Shown: positions 18,919-28,203 of the stretch, one piece after another | How positions within the stretch are numbered: the stretch's first letter is position 1 | How the letters are laid out: every line of letters begins with the position of its first letter | Source of the DNA: Cognatishimia sp. | GTDB taxonomy: Bacteria; Pseudomonadota; Alphaproteobacteria; Rhodobacterales; Rhodobacteraceae | DNA length: 51,517 nucleotides | NCBI GenBank assembly: GCA_013215215.1 | Contig: JABSOU010000020.1 | Span: forward strand, 5,470-56,986 | Reading direction: 5' to 3' | Translations under genes and position numbers: made by a program | Notes under the pieces: model-generated | Told to the model about the DNA's origin: nothing | Seen by the model: the letters and a program-made list of their open reading frames with translations, nothing else | The model's database searches: none

Positions 18919-19836
18919 ATGCAAATCTACCTCCCTATTGCTGAAGTCTCGGTGAACGCTTTCCTGCTGCTTGGATTGGGCGGCATGGTGGGTGTGCTTT
19001 CCGGAATGTTTGGCGTAGGCGGCGGCTTCTTGATGACGCCGCTTTTGTTTTTCATAGGCATCCCTCCGGCTGTGGCCGTGGCGACCGAAGCCAATCAGAT
19101 CGTGGCCTCTTCCTTCTCGGGCGTGCTCGCGCATTTCAAACGGCGCACGGTGGATTTGAAAATGGGTTGCGTGCTCTTGGTCGGAGGCCTCACCGGCGCG
19201 GCTTTGGGCGTGGTGATCTTCAACTATCTGAAATCGCTGGGGCAAGTCGAACTGCTGGTGCAGCTTTGCTATGTGATTTTCCTGGGCATTATTGGCAGCC
19301 TGATGTTTATCGAGAGCCTGAACGCCCTGCGCCGCTCAAGTCGCAACGCGGCTCCGGTCAAACGCAAGAACCACACTTGGGTGCATGGGCTGCCCTTTAA
19401 GATGCGGTTCCGTGTCTCGGGTCTTTATATCTCGGTGATCCCGCCCCTCTTGGTGGGCCTGCTGGTCGGCGTTCTATCGGCGATCATGGGCGTGGGCGGC
19501 GGGTTTATCATGGTGCCTGCGATGATCTATCTGCTGGGCATGCCAACGAAAGTTGTGATCGGCACATCGCTCTTTCAGATCATTTTCGTCACAGCCTTCA
19601 CCACGCTACTGCATGCGACCACGAACTACACAGTCGATATGGCCCTCGCGGTGCTTTTGCTAATCGGTGGCGTCATTGGCGCGCAATTCGGCGCAGTCAT
19701 CGGCACGCGCCTGAAGGCCGAGCAATTGCGGATCCTTTTGGCGATCCTCGTGCTGGTGGTCTGCGGCAAGCTAGCCTTTGACTTGCTGGTCATGCCAAGC
19801 GAGCTCTTCACCCTTGGCGCGGCAGGAGGTCACTGA
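18919..19836 (+). CDS. TauE/SafE family anion exporter
   Basis: 305 residues with about eight membrane helices in two repeats, each carrying the glycine-rich family motif: GMFGVGGGFLMTP in the first half and AIMGVGGGFIMVPA in the second. Family members export sulfite, sulfoacetate or similar organosulfur anions; the substrate here is not visible. A basic loop with KRKNHTW separates the halves. No good ribosome-binding site precedes the ATG. It overlaps the next gene by one base (TGATG), a pairing often seen in Rhodobacteraceae. Confidence 0.9.
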   Translation: MQIYLPIAEVSVNAFLLLGLGGMVGVLSGMFGVGGGFLMTPLLFFIGIPPAVAVATEANQIVASSFSGVLAHFKRRTVDLKMGCVLLVGGLTGAALGVVIFNYLKSLGQVELLVQLCYVIFLGIIGSLMFIESLNALRRSSRNAAPVKRKNHTWVHGLPFKMRFRVSGLYISVIPPLLVGLLVGVLSAIMGVGGGFIMVPAMIYLLGMPTKVVIGTSLFQIIFVTAFTTLLHATTNYTVDMALAVLLLIGGVIGAQFGAVIGTRLKAEQLRILLAILVLVVCGKLAFDLLVMPSELFTLGAAGGH

Positions 19837-20600
19837 TGCTGCGTCTTGTGAGCCTTTTGATCTGCCTCGCCCTTCCCGTCATGGCGCAAGAGGGCGTGGT
19901 GCTGGGCCTCAGCCAGAACCGCGTGGCGATCACGGCGAATTTTGATGGGTCCGAGATCCTCGTCTTTGGCGCTGTGAAACGCGAAGAGGCCATCCCAGAC
20001 GGACCACCCATCGAAGTCATTGTCACGGCCTCAGGCCCCAAAGAACCTATTGTGGTGCGCCGCAAAGAAAAGCGGTTCGGGATCTGGGTGAACACGGATT
20101 CCGTCACTGTGGACGAAGCGCCCAGTTTCTATGCCGTTGCCACCAGCGGGCCGTTTAACGAGATCATCAGCTCGGTCGAAGACCTGCGCCACGAAATTTC
20201 AATCCGTGAGTCGATCCGCTCTGTTGGGGCGGATATGAACATCAAAGACGCTCAGGATTTCGCCGAAGCTGTCGCGCGGATCCGCGAGAATAACGGGCTC
20301 TATTCCCTGCGCGAGGGCACCGTGGAGGTGGCCGAACAGACGCTATTTCGCACATCGATTGATATGCCTGCCAACTTGACCGAAGGCGACTATGCGACCC
20401 GCGTGTTTCTCTTGCGCGACAAACAGGTCGTGGCGGCCTATGAGACCACAATCGACGTGCGAAAGGTCGGGCTAGAGCGGTTTCTCTATAACCTCTCGCG
20501 CCAGCAACCGCTGATTTATGGTCTGTTGTCGATCGCGATTGCGATTGCCGCTGGATGGGGTGCGTCCGCTTTCTTCCGCTTTGTGCGGCAAGGCTCCTAG
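19836..20600 (+). CDS. TIGR02186 family envelope protein (Alph_Pro_TM)
   Basis: 254 residues. An N-terminal signal sequence ends near VMAQEG; a periplasmic beta-rich region with GSEILVFGAVKRE follows, and one C-terminal membrane helix (LLSIAIAIAAGWGASAFF) anchors it. This layout matches the alphaproteobacterial TIGR02186 family, which is habitually encoded next to a TauE/SafE permease, as here. Its function is unknown; a role in the same export or stress system is likely. GGAGG lies seven bases before the ATG. Confidence 0.85.
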   Translation: MLRLVSLLICLALPVMAQEGVVLGLSQNRVAITANFDGSEILVFGAVKREEAIPDGPPIEVIVTASGPKEPIVVRRKEKRFGIWVNTDSVTVDEAPSFYAVATSGPFNEIISSVEDLRHEISIRESIRSVGADMNIKDAQDFAEAVARIRENNGLYSLREGTVEVAEQTLFRTSIDMPANLTEGDYATRVFLLRDKQVVAAYETTIDVRKVGLERFLYNLSRQQPLIYGLLSIAIAIAAGWGASAFFRFVRQGS

Positions 20601-20605
20601 GGCGC

Positions 20606-21340
20606 TTAGCCTCGGCCCATAAAGGGCATCTTGCTGGCCATCACCGTCATGAACTGCACATTCGCCTCGGCAGGCAATTCCGCCATATGCAGCACCAAAC
20701 GCGCGGCGTCCTGCGGGTCCATAGAGGCCATAACCTCGGCATCCGGATTTTCCGCCTGAGCCCGCGCATTCAGAGCGGCGACCATCTCGGTGCGCGCGTT
20801 GCCAATGTCGATCTGGCTGGTGGTGATGTCATGCTCCCGCCCATCCAGCGCAAGGCTCCGTGTCAGACCCGTGATCGCATGTTTGCTGGTCGTGTAGCAC
20901 ACCGACCCCGGGCGCGGGCTATGGGCGCTGAGCGAGCCGTTGTTGATGATCCGCCCACCCTTGGGGTTTTGCGATTTCATCTGCGCATAGGCGAGTTGGG
21001 CCGCGATGAACATGCCTCGGACATTCACGTTCAGAACGTGATCGAACTCATCCAGATCGACGCCATCGATCTCTCCGCTGGGGCCAAAGGTGCCTGCGTT
21101 GTTGAAAAGAACGTCAATGCGCCCTGTGAAGCTGACGAACCGCTCAAAGGCAGCTTTCATACCTGCCGCATCGGTCACATCCACCGGCAGGGCCACCGCG
21201 TGTTTGTTGCGCTTGGCGACATCCATCAGCACTTCGCCCCGCCGTGCAATCATGCCCACGGTCCACCCCTGTTCCAGAAAGGCCTCAGCGGTGGTCTTGC
21301 CAATGCCCGAGCTTGCGCCCGTGATCAGGATGCTTTTCAT
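20606..21340 (-). CDS. SDR family oxidoreductase
   Basis: 244 residues, classical short-chain dehydrogenase. The NAD(P)-binding motif is TGASSGIG at 7-14, NNAG lies near residue 86, and the catalytic Ser/Tyr/Lys set appears as NNGSLSA then YTTSK. The alcohol or carbonyl substrate cannot be inferred. Its ATG overlaps the TGA of the helicase gene, so the two are probably translated together although functionally unrelated. Confidence 0.9.
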   Translation of the reverse strand: MKSILITGASSGIGKTTAEAFLEQGWTVGMIARRGEVLMDVAKRNKHAVALPVDVTDAAGMKAAFERFVSFTGRIDVLFNNAGTFGPSGEIDGVDLDEFDHVLNVNVRGMFIAAQLAYAQMKSQNPKGGRIINNGSLSAHSPRPGSVCYTTSKHAITGLTRSLALDGREHDITTSQIDIGNARTEMVAALNARAQAENPDAEVMASMDPQDAARLVLHMAELPAEANVQFMTVMASKMPFMGRG

Positions 21341-22860
21341 GTCTGTTCCTCCAAAGTCAGCGGCGCTGGCGCCACGGCCAGATCGTCAATGCGTAGGGCT
21401 TCTGTCGGTTTCGCCAAACGGTTCCGCACGACCCAGTAAAGCCGTTCCTGAGCGCGGGTGATCGCAACATAGGCCAGACGTTTCCACAAAGGCTGTCCGG
21501 CCTCAACCCGCCCCATACGGGCGGCCACGAAAAGGTCAGGCGCAAAGACCTGCACGTTCTCCCATTGCGAACCCTGCGCCTTGTGAATGGTCACGGCGGC
21601 CCCATGCAGAAAGGTGGCGCCCATGCGGGCGGCATAGGGAATGAAGGGCTCTTCTTCGTCAGGCTTTTCGATTTTCACGATAGAAGCTGCCGAAACCTGC
21701 GGATCCTCGGCCCCCATCACATGCAGGCGCGAAAACCCGGGTTTGCGACCCGGTCCGAGGTAGACGACCTGCGCGCCTTTGATCAGGCCGCGTGCCTCAA
21801 GATCCAGCCGCTTTTTGCGGTGCTTCATAGGCAGCTCAATGCCGTCACAAATCAGCGGCTCGCCTTCCAGCAACATGTCCTCAGGCGCGCCCTGCACCAT
21901 GCGGAAGGCGTTGATCAAACGCACACGCGTGGCGTTGCGCCAGACCAAAACCGGAGAGCGCGCCATCAGGTCGACCTCGACCCTTTGGGCATAGACCACA
22001 CGGTCGTCTTGGCGGGATTTTTCCTCAACCAGCCGTTCGAAATCCTCAAATCCCAGTGCGGGATCGGCCAAGGCATGGGCCAGATCGAGGATTGGGTTAT
22101 CTGCATCCTGTCGGTGGATCCGTTCCAGCGAAAATTTCGCCTTTTCCGGCAGCTTGTCAAAGACCATAGAGCCCGATTGATTGACAGGGGCGAGCTGGGC
22201 TGGATCTCCGAACATAATCAGGGTCGGAAAGATCTCTTTGAGGTCTTCGAACTGTTTGTCATCCAGCATCGAGGCTTCATCAACCAGCCCCACGTCCAGC
22301 GGATCATCACGGCGTTTCCAACCGGTGATAAAGTCAGATCCACGCAGACCCGCGGCTGCTAAAGCTCCGGGAATGGATTTGTTCTGCTGATAGAAGGCAT
22401 GGGCGCGATCGAGAGCCTCATCCGTGAGGCCTTGGATCTGGGGACGTTCGCCATTTTCGGCCAGCCATTCGGCGATCTTTTCGTATTCGGGATCATAGAC
22501 CGGGCTATAAAGAATGCGGTGAATGGTGGTCGCGGGCACCCCGCGGTTACGCAAAACGCTGGCCGCTTTGTTCGTAGGAGCAAGGACCGCAAGGTTGCGC
22601 GTGTCTTTGCTTTTGCGGCCCTCAAAATCGCCAGAGACGACCTTTAGGCCAGCCTCCGTCAGCGCGTTCACCAGCTCGGCCAGCAAGAGCGTTTTGCCCG
22701 ATCCGGCTTTCCCCATGACCGCGGAAACTGACATTTTACCCCCCTGAGGCGGCATCAGCAGACTGTCATCAAGGTCGACACCCGCGCCCTTGAGAATGGT
22801 CGATATCTGATCATAGGCCTCGGCCTGATCGGAAGAAAGCGTGAGCGCCGTCGTGGTCAT
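21337..22860 (-). CDS. RecD-like/UvrD-type ATP-dependent DNA helicase
   Basis: 507 residues, superfamily 1B-type helicase. Walker A is GKAGSGKTLLL near residue 51, motif Ia LAPTNKAA, motif II VDEASMLD, motif III FGDPAQLAPV, and the C-terminal UvrD_C_2 part carries TIHKAQGSQWENV and VAITRAQERL. These define a 5'-3' RecD/Dda-like helicase without RecBC partners nearby. It presumably acts in DNA repair or replication restart. It is the first gene of a leftward pair with the SDR gene. Confidence 0.9.
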   Translation of the reverse strand: MTTTALTLSSDQAEAYDQISTILKGAGVDLDDSLLMPPQGGKMSVSAVMGKAGSGKTLLLAELVNALTEAGLKVVSGDFEGRKSKDTRNLAVLAPTNKAASVLRNRGVPATTIHRILYSPVYDPEYEKIAEWLAENGERPQIQGLTDEALDRAHAFYQQNKSIPGALAAAGLRGSDFITGWKRRDDPLDVGLVDEASMLDDKQFEDLKEIFPTLIMFGDPAQLAPVNQSGSMVFDKLPEKAKFSLERIHRQDADNPILDLAHALADPALGFEDFERLVEEKSRQDDRVVYAQRVEVDLMARSPVLVWRNATRVRLINAFRMVQGAPEDMLLEGEPLICDGIELPMKHRKKRLDLEARGLIKGAQVVYLGPGRKPGFSRLHVMGAEDPQVSAASIVKIEKPDEEEPFIPYAARMGATFLHGAAVTIHKAQGSQWENVQVFAPDLFVAARMGRVEAGQPLWKRLAYVAITRAQERLYWVVRNRLAKPTEALRIDDLAVAPAPLTLEEQT

Positions 22861-22961
22861 GGCGCGAACTTACGCGCAGTCTGGGAAAACCACCAGAGCC
22901 AAGCCGTTAACATGGGCTTAAGCACCGCAAGATTTCAGACGCGCCACAAGGCGATCCGAGC

Positions 22962-23162
22962 TCAATGCCGCGTCGTCACACGACGCCCTGCGTCCTGCGC
23001 TTGCCGAGTGGAGATCTCTGCGGCGGCGAGCAGGGCGACGTCCTCAAGTTCGACCGCAAGCTTGTGCAGTCCGTTGGCATGGGAAAACGTCCTGAGATCC
23101 GTAAGAACGTCAATGATCCAATCATATGTCCTGTCATCAACAGGCGGGGCAATGCGTGCCAT
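22962..23162 (-). CDS. Small conserved-looking hypothetical protein
   Basis: 66 residues from the ATG at 23162, preceded by GAGGG at seven bases; a longer frame from 23207 lacks such a site. The sequence is soluble and helical (DDRTYDWIIDVLTDLRTF then LHKLAVELEDVALL) with no motif I can name. I recall similar short proteins in Roseobacters but cannot confirm it. About 70 bp upstream is the inverted repeat AGGAAAC-TG-GTTTCCT (23231-23246). Confidence 0.65.
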   Translation of the reverse strand: MARIAPPVDDRTYDWIIDVLTDLRTFSHANGLHKLAVELEDVALLAAAEISTRQAQDAGRRVTTRH

Positions 23163-23254
23163 TTGGGAACCCTCGCTCAAGGGTGGCGTCATAATTGATC
23201 GCCACAAAGCTCTGGCGGCACAACCCTAGCAGGAAACTGGTTTCCTAAAAGTAA

Positions 23255-23290
23255 ACTCGCCCGAGCGATCTTGCGATCGCCCGGGCGAGT
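23255..23290 (-). terminator. Long hairpin at the 3' end of ccr
   Basis: Arms of 16 bases (23255-23270 and 23275-23290) pair with one mismatch around the loop TTGC. On the ccr strand the stem is followed by TTACTTTT. It lies 22 bp past the ccr stop and probably ends that transcript. Confidence 0.75.
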
Positions 23291-23312
23291 TCCGAGGAAA
23301 AGTCGTTAGACT

Positions 23313-24605
23313 TTAGGAATTCGGACCAGTGTCCAGAACTTCTTGCAGTGTGGTCAGACCTTTTTGAGGGGACTGAACCAGAGCCGCCATGTTGCCCGGA
23401 GGGTGCTGGTTGTTCATCATCATGGTGTGCGCATCAGGGATGGTCTCCCATGTAAAGGTCTCGGACAGGAACGGCTGGATGCGTTTTTCGATCATCATCT
23501 GGTTCGCTGCCGCCGCCTGTTTCAGGTGCGCAAAGTGAGAGCCCTGCAGACGCTTCTGGTGCATCCAAGTGTAGCGCACGTCAAAGGTCAGGTTGTAGCC
23601 GGTGGTTCCGGCACAGATTACAACCATGCCGCCTTTTTTACAAACAAGGTTGGATACCGGGAAGGTGGTCTCACCAGGGTGTTCGAACACGATGTCAACG
23701 TTGTTGCCTTTGCCTGTGATGTCCCAGATCGCCTTGCCGAAACGGCGCGCTTCTTTGAACCACACGTCATATTCTGGCGTGTTCACGGTTGGCAGCTGAC
23801 CCCAGCAAGAGAAGTCCTTGCGGTTGATCACGCCTTTCGCGCCGAGACCCATCACAAAGTCACGTTTGCTTTCGTCCGAAATCACACCGATCGCATTCGC
23901 GCCTGCAGCCGTGATCAGCTGCACCGCATAGGTGCCCAGACCGCCGGATGCGCCCCAGACCAGAACATTCTGGCCTGGCTTCAGATCATGTGGCGCGTGG
24001 CCAAAAAGCATACGATATGCGGTCGCCAGGGTCAGGGTATAACAAGCCGCTTCTTCCCAGGTCAGGTGCTTTGGACGGCGCAGCAGCTGTTGTGCCTGAA
24101 CACGTGTGAACTGTGCAAAAGAGCCGTCAGGGGTCTCATAGCCCCAGATCCGCTGGCTGTTGGAATACATTGGGTCGCCGCCGTTGCATTCCTCGTCGTC
24201 GCCGTCGTCCTGGTTACAGTGGATGATGACCTCATCGCCCACTTTCCAGTTCTTCACCTTGTCACCAACGGCCCAAACGATGCCAGAGGCGTCGGAACCC
24301 GCGATGTGGTAAGGCTCGCCATGGCCATCAAACGGGGAAATCGGTTTCCCAAGGCCTGCCCAAACGCCGTTGTAGTTGATGCCTGCGGCCATCACGAGCA
24401 CCAGAACGTCGTTGGAATCCAGTTTTGGGGTTTCCACGACCTCGACCTGGAAGGATTTCTCAGGCTCGCCGTGACGCTCGCGGCGGATCGCCCAAGCATA
24501 CATCTCTTTGGGCACATAGCCCATCGGAGGGATTTCCCCCAGCTCATACAGGTCTTTCTCAGGCGCCGTGTAGCTCGGCTGGCCGGCTTGTGTGTCCAGA
24601 GCCAT
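23313..24605 (-). CDS. ccr: Crotonyl-CoA carboxylase/reductase
   Basis: 430 residues, the standard length. Ccr is the signature enzyme of the ethylmalonyl-CoA pathway: it reductively carboxylates crotonyl-CoA with NADPH and CO2 to (2S)-ethylmalonyl-CoA. It is an MDR-superfamily protein with an N-terminal substrate domain, NADPH fold near VWGASGGLGTYAVQL, and FEHPGETTFPVSNLVCKKGG in the CO2-fixing region. AAGGAG lies eight bases before the ATG. It stands alone leftward, divergent from the EEP gene, with ecm close by on the other strand. Confidence 0.97.
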   Translation of the reverse strand: MALDTQAGQPSYTAPEKDLYELGEIPPMGYVPKEMYAWAIRRERHGEPEKSFQVEVVETPKLDSNDVLVLVMAAGINYNGVWAGLGKPISPFDGHGEPYHIAGSDASGIVWAVGDKVKNWKVGDEVIIHCNQDDGDDEECNGGDPMYSNSQRIWGYETPDGSFAQFTRVQAQQLLRRPKHLTWEEAACYTLTLATAYRMLFGHAPHDLKPGQNVLVWGASGGLGTYAVQLITAAGANAIGVISDESKRDFVMGLGAKGVINRKDFSCWGQLPTVNTPEYDVWFKEARRFGKAIWDITGKGNNVDIVFEHPGETTFPVSNLVCKKGGMVVICAGTTGYNLTFDVRYTWMHQKRLQGSHFAHLKQAAAANQMMIEKRIQPFLSETFTWETIPDAHTMMMNNQHPPGNMAALVQSPQKGLTTLQEVLDTGPNS

Positions 24606-24694
24606 GTTCGTCTCCTTGCTTCATAAATGCCGCGATGCAGAATCGCGTTTAACCAGAGAGATACAATCGTGCGCGCAAGATATCAAACAAATAG

Positions 24695-24766
24695 TTACTC
24701 ATTGGGTAATTTTATTACTTCGCGAATGCAGAAATGTCGCTGCGTGCGCGAAATATGCGGAAATGT
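24695..24766 (-). promoter_or_regulatory. Candidate ccr control region with repeats
   Basis: The 299-bp gap between ccr and the EEP gene is AT-rich. It contains a 12-bp direct repeat, ATGCAGAAATGT (24726-24737) and ATGCGGAAATGT (24755-24766), 29 bp apart, and a TTAC-N7-GTAA dyad (24695-24709) nearer ccr. They lie about 90-160 bp upstream of the ccr ATG and are plausible operator sites. No gene is visible in the gap. Confidence 0.4.
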
Positions 24767-24849
24767 GTTGTTTTTCAACGCCTTAATGATTTCCTTGGTA
24801 CGTTAAGAGAATCTTTACCGGATTTTCATCGGGTCGTTGCAATGCGTGG

Positions 24850-24861
24850 GTCACATGTGAC
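24850..24861 (+). promoter_or_regulatory. Perfect palindrome GTCACATGTGAC upstream of the EEP gene
   Basis: A 12-bp perfect palindrome centred 49 bp before the EEP ATG, followed by a further GTGACG. The position suits an operator. The regulator is unknown. Confidence 0.4.
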
Positions 24862-24904
24862 GTGACGTTGCGCGCAAGATTATTTCACGACCGAAAGGCC
24901 CTTT

Positions 24905-26074
24905 ATGAAACCCATTTTCCTTACGCTCGCACTGGCTCTCGCTGGACCAGCTCAGGCCGAAACCCTCCGGATCGCGACATTCAATGCCTCGCTCAATCGC
25001 CAGAATGTAGGTGATCTGCTTGCGGATATCAAAGCCGGCGACTCGCAGGTCGCCGCTGTTGCCGAGATCATTCAGCGGGTTCGGCCTGACGTTCTGCTGT
25101 TGAATGAATTTGACGATGATCCCGCAGCTTTGGCTCTGTTCCAGACACTCCTGCAGACAGGGCAGAACACGTCAGGACTAGGGGCAGCACGGCCCATCAC
25201 CTATACCGAAACCTTTCGTGCGCCCGTTAATACAGGCGTGCCATCTGGCTATGATCTGGATGGCAACCAAGAGATCGGCGGCCCGGGCGATGCCTATGGA
25301 TTTGGCTTCTTTCCGGGGCAATATGGGATGGCGGTGCTGTCTAACCTGCCGATCACCAATGCTCGGGCATTTCAGACTTTTCTCTGGAAGGATATGCCGG
25401 ACAATCTGATGCCTGAGGGATTCTATAGCCCTGCCGCAGAGGGTATTTTCCGCCTGTCTTCCAAGAGCCATTGGGACTTGACGCTCGATGCTGGCGGAAC
25501 GGAATTGCATCTTTTGGCAGCCCACCCGACCCCTCCGGTTTTTGACGGACCAGAGGATCGCAATGGCCGTCGTAACCACGATGAGATCCGGTTTTGGGGG
25601 GACTATGTGCGGGGCGCGCCCTATGTTTATGACGATGCGGGAGCCAAAGGCGGACTTGCTGCAGGGAGTCATTTCGTGATCGCAGGCGATCTGAATGCAG
25701 ACCCTTTCGACGGCGACTCGACCAATCAAGCCATATTGCAGTTGCTCGACCACCCGCTGATCCAGGGCTCTGCCACCCAAGCCCAGGCAAGTGACGGCAG
25801 CGCAGAGGCCACCGACCGGCAGGGAGGAGCCAATAAGCGCCACCGAGGCCCTGCTGAATTTGACACTGCGGATTTCGGATTTGATCGCGACAATCCCGGC
25901 ACCGACCGCGCACCGGGAAATTTACGCGTGGATTATGTGTTGCCCTCCAAAATGCTCAAAGTTGTGGACTCTGGGATCTATTGGTTACCAAGTTCAAATC
26001 CACTGTTCGCGATCGCAGAATTCCCGACCTCAGACCATCGCCTTGTCTGGATCGACGTAGAAATACCCGAATGA
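24905..26074 (+). CDS. Secreted endonuclease/exonuclease/phosphatase family hydrolase
   Basis: 389 residues. A signal peptide ends at about AQA|ETL (after residue 18), so the protein is periplasmic or extracellular. EEP-fold catalytic motifs are all present: RIATFNAS, LLLNEFDDDP, AAHPTPP, IAGDLNADPFDGDS and the final SDHRLVW. Large loops resemble secreted nucleases or phosphoesterases of marine bacteria, so phosphate or nucleotide scavenging is plausible but unproven. It lies between ccr and ecm yet shows no pathway link. Confidence 0.88.
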   Translation: MKPIFLTLALALAGPAQAETLRIATFNASLNRQNVGDLLADIKAGDSQVAAVAEIIQRVRPDVLLLNEFDDDPAALALFQTLLQTGQNTSGLGAARPITYTETFRAPVNTGVPSGYDLDGNQEIGGPGDAYGFGFFPGQYGMAVLSNLPITNARAFQTFLWKDMPDNLMPEGFYSPAAEGIFRLSSKSHWDLTLDAGGTELHLLAAHPTPPVFDGPEDRNGRRNHDEIRFWGDYVRGAPYVYDDAGAKGGLAAGSHFVIAGDLNADPFDGDSTNQAILQLLDHPLIQGSATQAQASDGSAEATDRQGGANKRHRGPAEFDTADFGFDRDNPGTDRAPGNLRVDYVLPSKMLKVVDSGIYWLPSSNPLFAIAEFPTSDHRLVWIDVEIPE

Positions 26075-26090
26075 CACGACGCCGCGTTCT

Positions 26091-26133
26091 GCTGCGATGC
26101 AGCGATTGACAACGGCACGAAATTTCTCATAAG
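26091..26133 (+). promoter_or_regulatory. Candidate ecm promoter
   Basis: TTGACA (26106-26111), a 16-bp spacer and CATAAG (26128-26133) lie 35 bp before the ecm ATG. Just upstream is the inverted repeat GCTGC-GAT-GCAGC (26091-26103), which could be an operator or the terminator hairpin of the EEP gene. Confidence 0.5.
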
Positions 26134-26167
26134 TGGTCCGCAACGCAATTTTATTGCCGAGGCCTAA

Positions 26168-28138
26168 ATGACTGAGACACCCACCCGCGACCGTCCATGG
26201 TTGATCCGCACCTACGCTGGACACTCCACCGCGAAGGCATCCAACGCGCTTTATCGCTCGAACCTTGAGAAAGGCCAGACCGGCCTTTCCGTCGCCTTCG
26301 ACCTGCCCACTCAAACCGGCTATGACAGTGACCATGTCCTGTCGCGCGGCGAAGTCGGGAAAGTCGGCGTTCCCGTCTGCCATCTGGGCGACATGCGGAC
26401 ACTGTTTGACCAGATCCCTCTGGAACAAATGAACACCTCTATGACGATCAACGCCACGGCCCCTTGGCTCTTGGCTTTGTACATCGCGACGGCCGAGGAA
26501 CAGGGTGCGGACATCAGCAAGCTGCAGGGCACGGTTCAGAACGATCTGATCAAGGAATACCTCAGCCGCGGCACCTATATTTGCCCGCCAAAACCGTCAC
26601 TTAAGATGATCGCGGACGTTGCGGAATACTGCTATTCTAACGTTCCGAAATGGAACCCGATGAACGTCTGTTCCTATCACCTGCAAGAGGCTGGCGCGAC
26701 GCCAGAACAGGAATTGGCCTTTGCATTGGCGACGGCTCAAGCGGTTCTGGACACGCTGAAACCGCGCGTCCCTGCCGAGGATTTCGGCCCCATGGTGGCC
26801 CGCATTTCCTTCTTTGTGAACGCAGGCATTCGCTTCGTCACCGAGATGTGCAAAATGCGCGCTTTCGTGGAACTCTGGGACGAGATCTGTCAGGAACGCT
26901 ACGGCGTCGAAAACCCGAAACACCGCCGCTTCCGCTATGGCGTTCAGGTGAACTCTCTGGGCCTGACCGAGCAGCAGCCGGAAAACAACGTCTACCGTAT
27001 TTTGATCGAAATGCTGGCGGTGACCCTGTCCAAAAAGGCGCGCGCCCGTGCGGTGCAGCTGCCTGCCTGGAACGAAGCTCTGGGCCTGCCGCGCCCCTGG
27101 GATCAGCAATGGTCTATGCGCATGCAGCAAATCATGGCCTATGAAACCGATTTGCTGGAATATGACGACCTGTTCGACAACAACCCTGCGGTGGATCGCA
27201 AGGTGGCCGAGCTGAAAGACGGCGCGCGTCATGAGCTGGCAAACCTAGAATCCATGGGCGGTGCCATCGAGTCCATCGACTACATGAAGGGCCGTCTGGT
27301 GGAATCCAACTCCGCCCGCCTGAACCGCATCGAAGCTGGCGAGACCGTCGTCGTCGGTGTGAATAAATGGCAAAAAGGCGAGACCAGTCCTCTGATGACC
27401 GGAGACGGCGGCATTATGGTCGTTGACCCTGCGGTCGAGGCAGAACAAATCGACCGCCTCAACGAATGGCGTGCAGGCCGCGACGCGGATCGCATGGAAA
27501 AGGCTCTGGCTGCGCTGCGCGAAGATGCGAAAGCGGGTAAAAACATCATGCCAGCCTCCATTGAGGCCGCTAAGGCTGGCGTCACCACAGGTGAATGGGC
27601 CGCTCAGATGCGGTCTATTCATGGCGAGTACCGTGGCCCGACTGGTGTGTCTTTGAACCCGTCGAACATGACCGAAGGCCTCGATGATCTGCGGGATGCA
27701 GTCGACAGCGTCAGCGACCGTCTTGGTCGTCGCCTCAAGTTCGTCATCGGCAAACCGGGCCTTGATGGCCACTCCAACGGTGCCGAGCAGATCGCCTGCC
27801 GCGCGCGCGATGTGGGTATGGATATCTCTTACGACGGCATCCGCCTGACGCCTGAAGAAATCGTTTCTAAGGCACGCGAGGACGAAGCGCATGTGGTGGG
27901 CCTCTCGATCCTGTCTGGATCCCACATCCCACTGGTCGAAGACCTCATGGCGCGGATGCGCAACGAAGGCCTGGGCCATGTCCCGGTGATTGTTGGGGGC
28001 ATTATCCCCGATGAAGACGCAGATCGCCTGCGCGCCATGGGCGTGGCCCGGGTCTATACGCCGAAAGACTTCGAGCTGAACACGATCATGAATGACATCG
28101 TCGTGCTGGCCGATCCGGCGGCTGTGGCGGCGGAATAA
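26168..28138 (+). CDS. ecm: (2R)-ethylmalonyl-CoA mutase
   Basis: 656 residues. A coenzyme B12-dependent mutase converting ethylmalonyl-CoA to methylsuccinyl-CoA in the ethylmalonyl-CoA pathway. The N-terminal TIM-barrel part has YAGHSTAKASNALYR and FDLPTQTGYDSDH; the C-terminal B12 domain carries the base-off DxHxxG motif as LDGHSNG, with the cobalt ligand at about His535. The length and the single-chain form fit Ecm/MeaA rather than methylmalonyl-CoA mutase (over 700 residues). Ccr is encoded 1.6 kb away on the opposite strand. Confidence 0.96.
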   Translation: MTETPTRDRPWLIRTYAGHSTAKASNALYRSNLEKGQTGLSVAFDLPTQTGYDSDHVLSRGEVGKVGVPVCHLGDMRTLFDQIPLEQMNTSMTINATAPWLLALYIATAEEQGADISKLQGTVQNDLIKEYLSRGTYICPPKPSLKMIADVAEYCYSNVPKWNPMNVCSYHLQEAGATPEQELAFALATAQAVLDTLKPRVPAEDFGPMVARISFFVNAGIRFVTEMCKMRAFVELWDEICQERYGVENPKHRRFRYGVQVNSLGLTEQQPENNVYRILIEMLAVTLSKKARARAVQLPAWNEALGLPRPWDQQWSMRMQQIMAYETDLLEYDDLFDNNPAVDRKVAELKDGARHELANLESMGGAIESIDYMKGRLVESNSARLNRIEAGETVVVGVNKWQKGETSPLMTGDGGIMVVDPAVEAEQIDRLNEWRAGRDADRMEKALAALREDAKAGKNIMPASIEAAKAGVTTGEWAAQMRSIHGEYRGPTGVSLNPSNMTEGLDDLRDAVDSVSDRLGRRLKFVIGKPGLDGHSNGAEQIACRARDVGMDISYDGIRLTPEEIVSKAREDEAHVVGLSILSGSHIPLVEDLMARMRNEGLGHVPVIVGGIIPDEDADRLRAMGVARVYTPKDFELNTIMNDIVVLADPAAVAAE

Positions 28139-28203
28139 GCGTCCCTTGTCAAAGGCTTGTCAGCGCGCCATCCTAAGGGTGCGCTGATGAAAGCCGAAAT
28201 GAC

